NCBI GenBank assembly: GCA_015680685.1
Contig: MNCI01037731.1
Coordinates: 1-64,000 of the forward strand
Direction of reading: 5' to 3'
Origin: Gnetum montanum
Lineage: Eukaryota > Streptophyta > Gnetopsida > Gnetales > Gnetaceae
DNA: 64,000 nt
Shown one piece after another: positions 31,766 to 42,739 of this stretch. The notes under the pieces are model-generated. The model did no database searches and was not told the DNA's origin. It was given only the letters and a program-made list of their open reading frames with translations. Every line of letters begins with the position of its first letter. Position 1 is the first letter of the stretch. The position numbers were made by a program, and so were the translations under genes.

Positions 31766-32575
31766 ATGCAAGGGGAACTTCCTCCTCAATTGCAGCAACG
31801 TCACGCTGCGAGAGCTGTAAATATCCAACCTGCTGCTGGTTCTGATAACTGTAAAAAGAGAAGACCTTACTTCAGAACCAAAATCCCAGATAAACTTTCA
31901 CAACAACAAGCGGTTGAGGCCATGTACACTCCTCTACCATCTAACACTTCAGAGCACCCTTTAGTCCAACAGAGCGTAACACATACATTTATGTTAACGC
32001 ATACCGTAATTGACTGGATTAAGGTGGGTCACCTTCCTAGGAAACTAACTGACCCTGGGAGTCCCTTAATCTATTTGAAGATCATTGGAAATGAACCACA
32101 TAGGGCTCTTCTTGACTCAGGTTCCGGAGTCAACTTAATTTCACGAGAGATGTATCATGCCTGGAACCTATCCCAACTTAAGAAGAGCAACATCCAACTA
32201 GAGCTAGTAGACCAGTCTATCACCATTCCCTTGGGATTGGTGGAGGACGTCATTACCACTGTGTGTGGTTGGTCTTACCCAGCTGATTTTTTGGTGATTG
32301 AAATGAACAACAACAAAGGGGAATTCCCGATTATAATGGGAAGGGCATGGCTTAGTACAGTAGACACATGCCTTAGGATCTGCGATCTTTCCTTGGAAAT
32401 CTCTAAGATAAACATATGTGGAAAGATCGAGAAGAGGAAAGTTCCACGGATCACATACAGTGATTCATCAGGTGATGACATGGAGGAAATGCCTCCATGT
32501 AACAGGTGTGCCCATGAAACTTTGAACCAAAGATGCCTGTATGTAGCAACCACACAAGAAGTAGTAGACACCTAG
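31766..32575 (+). pseudogene. Element B: Pro/Gln-rich linker and retropepsin
   Basis: A single open frame of 269 codons. Residues 1-80 are Gln/Pro-rich and come from the end of gag. The protease domain follows: ALLDSGSGVNLIS at about 112-124 is the active-site loop, ITIPLGLVEDV and FPIIMGRAWLS complete the retropepsin signature. It ends in a Cys-rich tail (CNRCAHE..QRC). The active-site Asp-Ser-Gly is intact, and this is the best-preserved protease in the window. It is classed as broken because the upstream gag frame is interrupted. Retropepsins cut the Gag-Pol polyprotein inside the particle. Confidence 0.75.
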
Positions 32576-32578
32576 TGG

Positions 32579-32806
32579 TTGATAGCTAGAAGGAGCAGAA
32601 AAATATGCATGGAACGAACTGAGGAAACCCATGCCAACAACGAAGGCATAGATACATTAGAATATGAGCGTCGCCAACTTTCATCCCTTAATCTAAGATC
32701 ATCAATTGGGAGAAGTTGGGTACTTCTAAGAAATTCAAATAGATGCTCATTATTTCGGATCTCTCCCTTACAACTCAGTCATGGGGAAGATGGCCACCTA
32801 TGCTAA
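32579..32806 (+). pseudogene. Element B: linker fused to pol tail, RT-INT deleted
   Basis: The frame reads from the post-protease linker (TLEYERRQLSSLNL) into LFRISPLQLSHGEDGHLC, the extreme C-terminus of pol in C. The joint lies at about 32741-32746. The matching C coordinates are about 41632 and 44500, so ~2.87 kb encoding RT, RNase H and integrase is missing. The joint is the same as in A. Confidence 0.8.
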
Positions 32807-34310
32807 TCATATGGGGCACTCAGTTCTTTTTTTCAATTTTTGTTTTACAACATTTTTTTTACACATTTTTGTTTTACAAATTTCTTTAACTTTTCTACTT
32901 TTTGTTTTACAAATTTCTTTAACTTTTCTAGTTTTTGTTTTACATCATCGTTATACTTTTTCAATTTGTGTGTGTGTGTGTGTGTTCCACCCTGTAAGTT
33001 TGTCCCATAATAAGCGTTCTTCATGATGGTATGAACTGTTTTCATATTGATTGCTAATGTTTGGTTTTTACCTTTAAGTCACAATGTTGATACTAAGGTA
33101 TGTTTCTTTTGATATGGTAGGTAATGAGTTCACTTCATCCATCCATCCACCAGTTTCTATGGTCTTTCCCAGCTTGGAAATGTACAGTCCCCTTCTTAAT
33201 AAGAACTTAAACGAATCGGTGATTGGGCATTTCTCAAACTAAGGAAGGACTCAAGGATTGAAAAGGGTGCGACTTCAAGGGAACTCGATGCTTTTTGTGT
33301 TGGTCATTCTCTTGGGTGCTTGAATGTTTTTCCTTGAGTTTTTTTTGCTGTTCCGATGTTACCCAATTATCGGAAGCTGAGACAATAAAAATAAGAAGTC
33401 TTTGCATGGTGTGGTTCTTACGCATAAAAACACAAAACACAAAAAAAAACCAAGTGAGAATTCAAAGAACACCCCTTAGACGAATAAACGTGGGCTACAA
33501 GCACTGGTTATGGAACCAAAAGTGTTCCCTCTAACTAAGGCCCTTCTCACTTCCCATTCTCTCCTTTGTTTTGTTGGAATGGTGGTGGCTCTTAGAGAGT
33601 GCATTCTTGTTGTCCAAGTGGATGGTTTAACCGAATGCGTTGATGCGAAGTCATTGGATGTGGTTGGTTTGAGGCCAAAGTTGGAATGAGATTTGTCAAG
33701 TCACATTAATCATCAAACACACAAGGGGCTGTACACCACCTTGTTCTTGGGATTCCATTCCATTTCTCTTCTCTCCATCCTTCTCTCAATTATTCACCTC
33801 ATTGCCGGTTGTATAATTAGTGTATATATTTTGGTTGATGCTTTGTTTCTTTTTGGTAAATTCTTGTGGTTAAGGCTTTAACTCTTGTTCCAAAGGACAT
33901 TCCTGGAGCCTACGGACTCTTTGAATGTGGGTTTGTCAGAGCATTAAGGGTATGAGCATGCTTTGGGGAGGACCCACTAACATTCCTATTTGGAGCATTA
34001 GTTAAATTCTTTTCCCTTAATATTTTGCAATTAATTTTATTTTGTTCATTTCCATCTTGACATCCCTTTCATCGATGCCATAGTTGTCATTTTTTATCTA
34101 TCTTTCTTACTCCTTTCCTTTCTCCATTCTAACGCTACCAAAGGTTCGCGATTGGTCATGGGGGTACGGGGCCTAATTTTTTCAATTTTCCCTTAGCCCC
34201 GAAATTTTTGATTTTCTTCCTAATCCGTACACCTTTGGTAGTCATCCTTAATATATTCCTAGATCCATATCAGCCATACCACAACCTAGCCAATGGACTT
34301 ACACCGAAGC
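32807..34310 (+). other. Element B: conserved 3' non-coding domain
   Basis: No gene. It opens with repeats of TTTTTGTTTTACAAATTTCT and a (TG)n run near 32970. Blocks shared with the other elements then follow: GGGTGCGACTTCAAGGGAAC near 33265, AGTCTTTGCATGGTGTGG near 33398, CTTTGGGGAGGACCCAC near 33960, and GGGGTACGGGGCC near 34160. Short open frames inside it are not conserved between elements. Confidence 0.6.
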
Positions 34311-34313
34311 AAG

Positions 34314-34373
34314 GTATCAATTACATGATGATTCAATTACCCTTGCTAATATATGATTGTGTTGTGTGTGTAG
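34314..34373 (+). other. Intron-like segment in element B (60 nt)
   Basis: GCAAG precedes GTATCAATTACATG. CTTGCTAATA is a candidate branch site, and TGTGTGTAG ends the segment directly before ATG at 34374. It has the same length as in A and C. At 60 nt it is at the lower limit for plant introns. Confidence 0.45.
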
Positions 34374-34559
34374 ATGGCAGACATGCAAACAACGGATTGG
34401 ATCTGGAGCAAACACTCGGAATGGAGTAGCGTTGAAGTAGCTATGCAAGGAGCAAGATTGATGATGCGCTTATGGATGGACAATGAAGGCGCAATCTTGG
34501 CGTTGGCAGCAGCAACACTTCTTTCTCTCTCTTTCTCTCAGTTGCCAACAAAGGCCTGA
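34374..34559 (+). CDS. Element B: short hydrophobic-tailed ORF (61 aa)
   Basis: The ORF starts immediately after the splice-acceptor-like site. It holds TDWIWSKHSEW, a Met-rich middle, and AILALAAATLLSLSFS, one likely membrane segment. The homologue in A (10251-10484) keeps the same two blocks, while C's copy (from 46065) is broken by stops. Function unknown. It is in the 3' zone where Athila-type elements often carry an env-like or additional ORF. Confidence 0.4.
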   Translation: MADMQTTDWIWSKHSEWSSVEVAMQGARLMMRLWMDNEGAILALAAATLLSLSFSQLPTKA

Positions 34560-34720
34560 TGTCATTGTAATAAGGTGTTCACCCTTGTTGTCATGAACAC
34601 CAGTTTTGTCAAGTCTTGTAATAATGATCCGTTCACATGTTATTCCATTAGTTTCATTTCGCTCAATAATTCCATACCTACCTGATATTATTGTAAGGAA
34701 CTCAAGGACGAGTTTTCATT

Positions 34721-34945
34721 NNNNNNNNNNNNNNNNNNNNNNNNNNNNNNNNNNNNNNNNNNNNNNNNNNNNNNNNNNNNNNNNNNNNNNNNNNNNNNNN
34801 NNNNNNNNNNNNNNNNNNNNNNNNNNNNNNNNNNNNNNNNNNNNNNNNNNNNNNNNNNNNNNNNNNNNNNNNNNNNNNNNNNNNNNNNNNNNNNNNNNNN
34901 NNNNNNNNNNNNNNNNNNNNNNNNNNNNNNNNNNNNNNNNNNNNN
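34721..34945. other. Assembly gap (225 N) inside element B's 3' LTR
   Basis: The gap removes the PPT and the first part of the 3' LTR. By comparison with the 5' LTR, about 570 bp of LTR plus ~15 bp should be missing, so the N run is too short by about 360 bp unless the LTR carries a deletion. Confidence 0.9.
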
Positions 34946-35341
34946 CAGTACGACCACTTCGAGCACGTGCGTTACGTGTGGTGATCCCAGTAACGATTAG
35001 CGTTTGGTAGCCACAGTTGCATAGTTCAGGGTGTGTACGGTAAGTGGGAACGGATGCTGACGCTAGTTAATTTAGACTTATGTCATTAGTTAGAGTTAGT
35101 TAATTTCTCAACCTTCGCTCTTAGCATAGAAGACATAAAACCATAAAAGACCGAAAAAATCATATACCTCGGACTTACTTAACCATACATTGTGACAACA
35201 AGTAAGTCTGGGAAGACAACTAATGATTAACCCCAAGTGTTCCATGGGGCGTTTAGGCATTTAGTCTACGGAGTTCGACCGGATCGCGCGTGCTACACTC
35301 GTTTCGTATGGTTGAGTGTAGGGGTACCTCACCACTCATCA
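34946..35341 (+). mobile_element. Element B: 3' LTR, right part
   Basis: It corresponds to 28934-29331 of the 5' LTR with few differences, ends CACTCATCA, and is followed by the target duplication ATAGT (35342-35346). Confidence 0.9.
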
Positions 35342-35346
35342 ATAGT

Positions 35347-37049
35347 GGATTTAGTTTAGGGTGAAACCTCGCAATGGGAATCTCTCAAGTCCTTTATTCA
35401 ACTTGACAATAACATAAATGCCTAGTGGTTAGTTATGTTGTTCAACTATTTCTAGTATGATAAGAGTTATAAATCCCAAGGACTCAGTTGTCCCCTAAAT
35501 TCTATGTCAGAGACCTATCCTATGGGAGTATGCTAAGTTCTTTTCTTCATTCAAAAATATTAAAGAAGAATGATGCTTGTCCTATTTCCTGTGGCAAAGT
35601 GGTCAAATATTATTAGTAGACTTCCAATTATTGTCCCTTTTGTTTTGTATTATTGCAATGTCAGATGGCTTGAGATGAGAACCATTCTAGGGCCAATCCT
35701 CCGACTATCCTTAGTTCATTTTAACATCTAAGTAGTCAAATTATATGTTGTACATACTTGAGATTTTAAGATGGTAATGAGTGTATGAGATCTCTTAGTT
35801 GAAACTTAGAGAAGTTTCTTATCAAATTTAACCTTATCCATTAGAATAGATATGGATGTATTATTCCACAATGGCAGGATGAATTATGCTGTTGATTTGT
35901 CTTATGATAGCGAGGTTATGATAATTGGTCTACTAATGGAGCTTATTTAGGAGGAGGACTTCATGTTTCTTCCTTCGTACTAGCATGAATTTATGATCCA
36001 AAAACAATGGATTTCATATTGACTTGGTTATCTAATACTTCATTAGTTAATCTAGTGAGACTTCTTGGTCTTAAGGCTAGATGAAGAACCTAGGGTTCTA
36101 GCAAATTTTAGATTTACTTGTTGAGGCAAAACTCCCATGAATCATACAGTCTCTAAGATGAGGTCTCACAAGTCCATTGCTAGGGCTAAAAACAAACCTT
36201 GGTGAGTCTTCAAATTGAATATATATATAAAAAAGAGCATCTCATTGATAAGTGTCAAGTAGCCATTTGGAAGGTCTTGGCTAGACTTTTAAGAGAGGAG
36301 TACATTCTCTTGCATAGGTATGAGACTATATAGGAGGACTAGTCTCTTAGACTTGATAAGGAATGAATCTAAGGGATGCCTTAGTGATGTTAGTCCTTTG
36401 GGTTGACCTTATCTCTCTTGTCATTAAGTAGGGATGGTTTCTTGAATTTCACCAATTATTCTTAACTTTTCATGTAAGGATTTGGTTAGAGGAGTGTAAT
36501 AGGTCTTTAGGGTTGGTACTTTTCTTTAAGCTAAACTTCATTAGAGATGGGCCACTCTTCAAATTTGAAAAAGTTTGATCTAGTATGAGAAGTATACTAT
36601 TGAAGCTTATCCTAGGCTCTACTTTAGGATCATTGCTTCTTTTGTATAGGGAAGAATTGTCAAAAAATTCTGAAGGTCAGCATTACCTATGGTTTCTTCC
36701 CAAGGTTTGGGGACCATGAAATACTTTGAGCTATCCCTTTGTGATACTTAAGTATTAGAAAATTCACTTTGGGTTGGTGTTTCCAAGGAATAATAAAGCA
36801 CCACATTCTTTGCCCCCCACTCTCCCCCTACCCCCCTCTCCTCCCCACATACATATCAACCATCCCCCCTCCCCAAATCCCCCCACCCCCCAATCCCTCC
36901 TCCTCCTCTTCCCCTTATCATCCCTCTATATAGAAATAACTATACGATGTTTGATTCTATTATCATTACAAATATGTAGGTCGGCTTGAATTAGAGAGGT
37001 TAAGTATGACTTTGCACCAAATGTTATAGTAGATCATGAGGGGCCTAGG
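35347..37049. other. Intergenic stretch between elements B and F
   Basis: No ORF with a recognisable domain. It contains the C-rich tract at 36813-36932. It may be old retroelement sequence, but I could not match it to the other elements. Confidence 0.4.
36813..36932 (+). repeat. 120-nt G-free, C-rich tract (G4/i-motif potential)
   Basis: There is no G on the plus strand over this interval, and about ten runs of four to six C. The complementary strand has matching G runs separated by short loops, the pattern required for G-quadruplexes. It stands out sharply in an AT-rich setting. It ends about 120 bp before the LTR of F. Confidence 0.8.
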
Positions 37050-37406
37050 TGATGAGTGGTAGGTATTCCATATGCATAACCATATGAATCACTAGTGTTT
37101 ACTAGCAATCTAGGCACATTCTATAGACTTAGTCTCCTAAGATTGCCTATAGTCCTAAAGAGTGAATTGTGGAGTTATACGATGATTGTCTTCCTAACTC
37201 ATACTTGTGTGTGATTAGTACCTATGGTTAAGTATGAGTTAAGGTACATGATGTATAATTTTATAAGTATTTTTAATATATATTTTTAATCCTAATGATT
37301 AGATGAGTGAATAGAGGTTTAACAATTAATTATCTAACTAATTAACTAATCTAGTAATTAACTATCCTAACATAAAGTAATTTTTCCCACTTACTGTACA
37401 CATCTC
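37050..37406 (-). mobile_element. Element F: 3' LTR, left part
   Basis: It starts TGATGAGTGG and aligns with the LTR ends of the other minus-strand elements (for example ATTGTCTTCCTAACTCATACTTG). It is cut by the insertion of C at 37407. The LTR continues at 47253. Confidence 0.8.
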
Positions 37407-38202
37407 TGATGAATCGTGATATCAGATCCAAACCATGCGATGGCGGATACTCGATATCGCGACCTATCTCCTTGCCTATAAATAAGAGGCAGCACCCTTG
37501 GTTTCCATTTTAGAAAGTTAGTCCCTTACCCAAACTCTTGCCATTTCTTCCCCCTAGAGTTAGAATTATTTCTACATGCCGACAGTAGGAGTCATAAAGT
37601 GAACGAATCTTTAGTCAAGCATTGTGTACCTGAGCACACTTTGTGTACAACAATAAAGAAGAACTTTATGATAAACCTTGCAGCATTCAGAATAGATTAA
37701 TTAGCATTAATTATTATTTAATGCTTTCCTAGTCAATTAATGATCTCTTTCACCTTACAATTCTCTTAGTTAAATACACTTAGTACGACCGCTTCGAGCA
37801 TGCGTGTAGCTCTTGGTAACCTAGTGATGATTAGCGTTTGGTAATCCCAGCGGCGTTGCACTGGTTCAAGATGTGTGCCGTAAGTGGGAATGGATACTAG
37901 TGTTAGGAGTAATTAGAATTTAGTTAATGAATAGTTAAATTAGATAAGTTACTTAGTTATCTCTCTCCCCCTCCTTACTAGCGTAGGATATAAAACACAT
38001 AAAAAGCCATAAAAATCATATGCCTCAAGCTTACTTAACCATACAATCATGACATATAAGTAATTTTGGGAAGACAATGATTAACCAACCCGTTATTGTT
38101 CCACAAAGGTGCATAGGCACTTAGTCCTTGGAATTCGACCAGATCATGCATGAAACGCTCGTATTTGTATGGTTGAGAGTAGGGGTACCTCGCCGCTCAT
38201 CA
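37407..38202 (+). mobile_element. Element C: 5' LTR (796 bp)
   Basis: It starts TGATGAATCG and ends CGCTCATCA. Degenerate palindrome cores GATATC lie near 37417 and 37455. The TATA box CTATAAATAAGAGG follows near 37476. AATAAAG near 37652 is a candidate poly(A) signal. Confidence 0.9.
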
Positions 38203-38203
38203 T

Positions 38204-38221
38204 TGGTGTTGTTGCTGGGGA
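38204..38221 (+). other. Element C: primer-binding site, decayed tRNA-Asp type
   Basis: TGGTGTTGTTGCTGGGGA. It differs from the tRNA-Asp complement mainly by C-to-T and G-to-T changes at former CG positions. Confidence 0.75.
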
Positions 38222-38330
38222 CTTAGTTGTTTGTGTGCTAAGTAGAACTTAGGAAATCATTTACATCATTGGAACGAACCCTTAGGGTTAGTTAAGGAAA
38301 GATAATAGTACATTGCACACTGACAAGACA

Positions 38331-40460
38331 AGATGTCATCTTCTTCACACAAAAACACTTCACCACCTAGGACTAACACAAGAAGCAATCAGCGGTAGGA
38401 TACACATGACATTGATCTGCCAATTCCTCAATAGTTTTGCGTGGTATATATTGATCCTAATGAATATGTATCTAACTTCACCTTTATTCTCCACTAAGAC
38501 GAACAGCTGCATTGACGTGACTTGGAAGGTAACATAGTGTTACCTCCTGATCGTTCAATCCTAAGTATGCTTCTTTGTGCCCTCACACAAATAGCCATGC
38601 AACACTTACATGCAGAATACATTGTGTAGGACTATGATTTGAGAGACTATTATCCCATAGAGGTGCAATGTCAACGAGATTTGCAATAGAAGAGACACCA
38701 TAAGTCTTTGAAGGGAAAATGGTCCAAGGATGCCCCCCACGTTTTAGGTGAAATTGAGGGTGATGAACCTTCCTCAGTAGTTGCCCACATAACGATGTTC
38801 CTCCCCTTGACTTTGGACAAGGGGTTATGTATCAAAACCTTCATTCTACTATTCACAACCCAGGTGCTAATACCAATAGACACAAAGTGTCTGAAAAAGG
38901 AACAAGGACACATGACAAAGGTGGACATTCTGATCACAATTGCAATCAAGGTAGAGACCATCGAAGAGAAGGTAGTAGACATCGTCATGGTGGTGGTTCT
39001 CCTTCTTCTTCACCTTCATCGTCTCCTTCATCCTCTGCTTCAGTGTCCGGATGCATTCATAGAGAAAAAGATCATGAGAATAAGGGCAAGCAAAGTGGAA
39101 GTCACAGAAGAAACAGCCAAGATGGAGGATGAGAGCACTCTAGGGAATCACGACATAGAAGAAGGAAGAGTAGGGAATAGCGTAGGTACCATAGACGCCA
39201 CGAATGAGATGATCATGATGAACCCGTACTTGCTACCCAAAGCATGCTAGACATAACTAAGGCCATGAGAGTTCCAAAAAGGCACCAAAAAGATAGTAGG
39301 ATCAAGAGGTTAGACATGAATAACATCCCAAAATTTGAAGGGGGATATAACGTTGATCCTCAAAATCACTTACAAGGAATTCACGATGTGTGTGCCTTGC
39401 AAAACATAGAAAATGAGTGGCAAAAACTTAAGTTGTTCCCACGGACATTAATAAAAGAAGTTAAAAGCTAGTACTAGTCCTTAGAATTGGAATCCATTCA
39501 TAGGTGGAGTACTATGTTAGAATTGTTCAACAATAAGTACCAAATGTACTCCCAGGTGTCTAACCTGTGAAAGAAAATCCAAGGATGGAAACAAGGAAGT
39601 TATGAACCCTTGGATGCTACCATGGACCATTATTATGCACTATTACATCGTTGTCTTGGCCATGGTTATTTTCAATGGGATCAACTATGCCATCTCGTAG
39701 ATGGGCTTAGGCATGAAACGAGAAGAACCCTTGGGACTTATGCCCAAGGAAGGTTATTCGAGCTTAGGTCTCATCAAATTCACAGACTATTGGAGGAAGT
39801 TGCTAAGGAAGAAGGTGAGCTATGAAAGAGAGAGAGTGTGGAAGAATATAACCGAGATCCTTCCCTCTGGAAGAAGGGAGTAAGATTTTGTGAGGATGAG
39901 GAAGAGTCACCACTCAAAGAGATGGTAAATAGGAAAACCTTGCCTATCCAAAAGTTAGCATCAGAAGTATCAACAAAGGTAGACCAAATGTGGAACTCCC
40001 TGGATAGTAGGTTTCAAACTGTTCTCAAAGAAGTAGAGGAGTCTAGAGAGTGAGGTAGTGATCGTGACAAAAGAAAAAAGAGAGAAGTAGAAAATGCATG
40101 TAACAAAGTTAAGGGTAAAGTTGCTATTATTAAAGAGGTTGTGGACTTAGATATAGACGATGATAGTGGATGTAATATATGTCAATACAACCATCCTAAG
40201 GTATGTTGTCCTATGATCTCACATTTACAGGAGTCTGGGGTGTATGCACTTAATCCATGTTTAAATAAATGGCAAACATCCCGACAATTACCTTATCCCC
40301 AAGGTAACCTAAGGCAGTTCCACCAACCTTTAACATATTATCCAAGTGGAACTCCATCACAACCAAGTGAGCAACATCAACAGTGGTAGTACCCACAATC
40401 ATGGGGAATTTCACCACCAAGGCAAAAATATCCTTATCAGGAACCTGACCCATATGGATA
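38331..40460 (+). pseudogene. Element C: gag, broken
   Basis: The ATG at 38331 opens MSSSSHKNTSPP. Further pieces are an N-terminal region; a Ser/His/Arg-rich spacer (38827-39132); the gag core at 39244-39471 and beyond (RLDMNNIPKFEGGYN, WQKLKLFPRTL, LELFNNKYQMY); a helical region (39610-39825); and the zinc-knuckle-like CNICQYNHPKVCC at 40171-40209. Stops fall after EVKS (39471), after VSNL (39567) and near 39825. The 40465-40932 frame continues with a Pro/Gln-rich tail. Confidence 0.75.
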
Positions 40461-40464
40461 TTAC

Positions 40465-41348
40465 GTGCAACATCCAATCTCTCCACGTGACTTTGTTGGT
40501 CACATTACTCCCCAACATCACTACCAAACCCACGAGTACTATAGGACTCCCTCTCCTAGGGGCAATATTCCACAAGTGTACCATCCTTCAAATCTGGTCG
40601 CATCTCTCCCACCAATAGCTCCTTTACCACCTCCTCTAGCAATGCAAGGTGAACTCCCTACTCAGCCACAACAACACAATGCCACAAGGGCCGTTAATCC
40701 GCAACCTACTGTTGGTTTTGACAACTGTATAAAGAAAAGACCTTTCTTCAGTACCAACAGTCCAACCAAGCCTTTGCAACCTCAAGTGGCTGAGTCTTTG
40801 GACGTCTCCGTATCAAATAAAGCTTCAGAGCCCCCTTCGAACCTAAGACTGCATTCAACGCATACATTATTACTGATTGGATTAAAGTTGGCCACCTTCC
40901 CAGGAAATTATCTGATCCTGGGAGTCCCCTAATATATCTACAAATCGCTGGGAATGAGCCATGCAAAGCTCTTTTGGATTCAGGTTCTGGTGTCAACCTA
41001 ATATCCCAAGAAATGTATAAGGCCTAGAACCTACCCCCATTAAAAAAGAGTAACATCTATTTAGAGTTGGCTGACCAGTCCATCACTATTATTTTGGGAT
41101 TAGTGGATGACATTGTTACCACTATTTGTGGATGGTCGTATCTAGCTAACTTCCTAGTGATTCAAGTGAACAACAATAAAGGGGACTTCCTAATCATAAT
41201 GGAAAGGGCATGGCTAAGAACTATCGATGCATGCCTAGGAATCTGTGATCTTTCCCTAGAAATATCTAAGGAAAATACTTTTGGAAAGATCGAAAAGAAG
41301 AAGGTTTCATGCATCACATATAGTGACACAGGGTGTAATTGCGTGTAG
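40465..41348 (+). pseudogene. Element C: Pro-rich gag tail and retropepsin
   Basis: The first frame (40465-40932) is Pro/Gln-rich and shifts out of phase at about 40890. In the other phase the protease reads ALLDSGSGVNLIS near 40970-41005, a stop follows after MYKA, and the frame at 41067-41348 carries ITIILGLVDDIV and FLIIMERAWLR. The Gly of the LGRPWL-type motif is changed to Glu (MERAWL), so the fold would probably be compromised even without the stops. Confidence 0.7.
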
Positions 41349-41859
41349 AGATCATGGGTTGTGCAAAGTTTAACATTGCCTGCATGCAATTAGTGTGCAC
41401 AAATGATCAATATACAAAGGTGCTTGTATGCAGCAGCCACATGACAAGAAGACACCCAGTGGCTAATAGCTAATCTAGAAAGTAGCTCACTTATATGCAT
41501 GGAACTAATTGAGGGTTTGACTTGCACTTACATAGATAACATAGACGCATTAGAGTAAGTCCACCACTAGCTTCCCTATCCTAACTTAGAAAACATCAAC
41601 TGGGGGAAGTTGGAAATTCCTAAGAAATTTAAACAAGAGCCCTTAGAGCTAAAACCATTGTCCATCGGTATGGAGTACACATTCCTTAAGAATGGAAAAC
41701 TGATAATCATCAACGAAATACTTACTCTGCAACAAAAATAAAGTCTACTAAAGGTAATAAACAAGTGGTTAAAAGCCTTCACTTGGTCATATCCAGAATT
41801 AACCGGAATAGATCCTAGGATATGCTAGCATAGGATTTACATTAACTCCTCTATGAAGC

Positions 41860-42735
41860 CTCGAAAACAACCACAGAGGTGATTGAACCCAAAGTTGAAG
41901 CAAGTAGTAAAAGAAGAAATCGAATAGCTTCTAAAGGCTAGGCTCATATACCCAATTGCTGATAGTGAATGGGTTAGCCCCTTAGTAATCATGCCTAAAA
42001 AAAGAGGTAAATGAAGGGTGTGCATAGATTTTAGGCTACTAAACATGGCAACATTCAAGGATCACTTTCCATTGCCATTTGTTGACTAAGTCTTAGACAC
42101 AATCGTAGGGCACCACTATTATAGTTTTCTGGATGGATATAGTGAATACAACCGAATACAAATAGCCTGAGAAGACCAAGCCAAAACTATATTCACTAGT
42201 CCTTGGGGAATGTTTGCATACAAACAAATGTCGTTTGGCTTGTGCAATGCCCCTGCAACATTTCAATGCTTAGTTCTAAGAATATTCTAGTAGCAAATAG
42301 GAAATGGTGTGGAAGTCTTTATGGATGACTTCTCCACTTATGGAGCAAGCTTTGATCAAGTCTTGGACCGATTAGAGCAAGTGCTGAAAAGATGTGTAGA
42401 AACTAATTTGAGGCTCAACTGGCCAAAAAGCCATTTGATGGTCCAAGAAGGCATAACATGTGGACATAAAATCTCACATGTAGGGATAGAGGTAGATCCT
42501 GAAAAAATCAAAGCCATCCAAGGAATTACCCATTAACCAGAAATTGTCAAAGACATTTGGTCATTTCTTGGACACACTGGCTACTATAGGAGATTCATAG
42601 AGAACTTTTCAAAGATTGCCAAACCGTTGGTAGAACTAATGAAAAAGGACATATCCTTCGAGTGGACTAGGGAATGTGAACTAGCTTTCCAAACTTTGAA
42701 ATAGAAGCTGGTAGAAACACCTATTCTATAAGCCC
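41860..42735 (+). pseudogene. Element C: reverse transcriptase, broken
   Basis: Recognisable RT blocks in order: VSPLVIMPKKRGK and RVCIDFRLLN (fingers), FLDGYSEYNRI, FTSPWGMFAY and FGLCNAPATFQ (palm), VFMDDFSTYG at 42315-42344 (the YxDD box as FMDD), LNWPKSHLMVQEGI, HKIS..GIEVD, then FLGHTGYYRRFI. The catalytic Asp pair is intact. At least six in-frame stops, for example within GK.RV near 42014 and after the IF block at 42288, inactivate it. RT would copy element RNA into DNA using the tRNA-Asp primer. Confidence 0.85.
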
Positions 42736-42739
42736 TTGA

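Larger units (their letters stand above)
28362..35341 (+). mobile_element. Element B: non-autonomous Athila-like LTR retrotransposon
   Basis: Complete insertion: 5' LTR, PBS, gag, protease, pol tail, 3' non-coding domain, intron-like segment with small ORF, and 3' LTR (partly in a gap). It is flanked on both sides by ATAGT. RT, RNase H and integrase are absent. Athila affiliation rests on the tRNA-Asp PBS and on homology of gag/PR to element C, whose RT is Athila-type. It would need enzymes from a partner such as C to move. Visible parts of the two LTRs differ at few positions, so it is younger than C. Confidence 0.9.

Noticed and set aside
34606-35010. Open frames across 34.6-35.0 kb
   Set aside because: These also cross an N run; the flanks are element B's 3' non-coding DNA and LTR.
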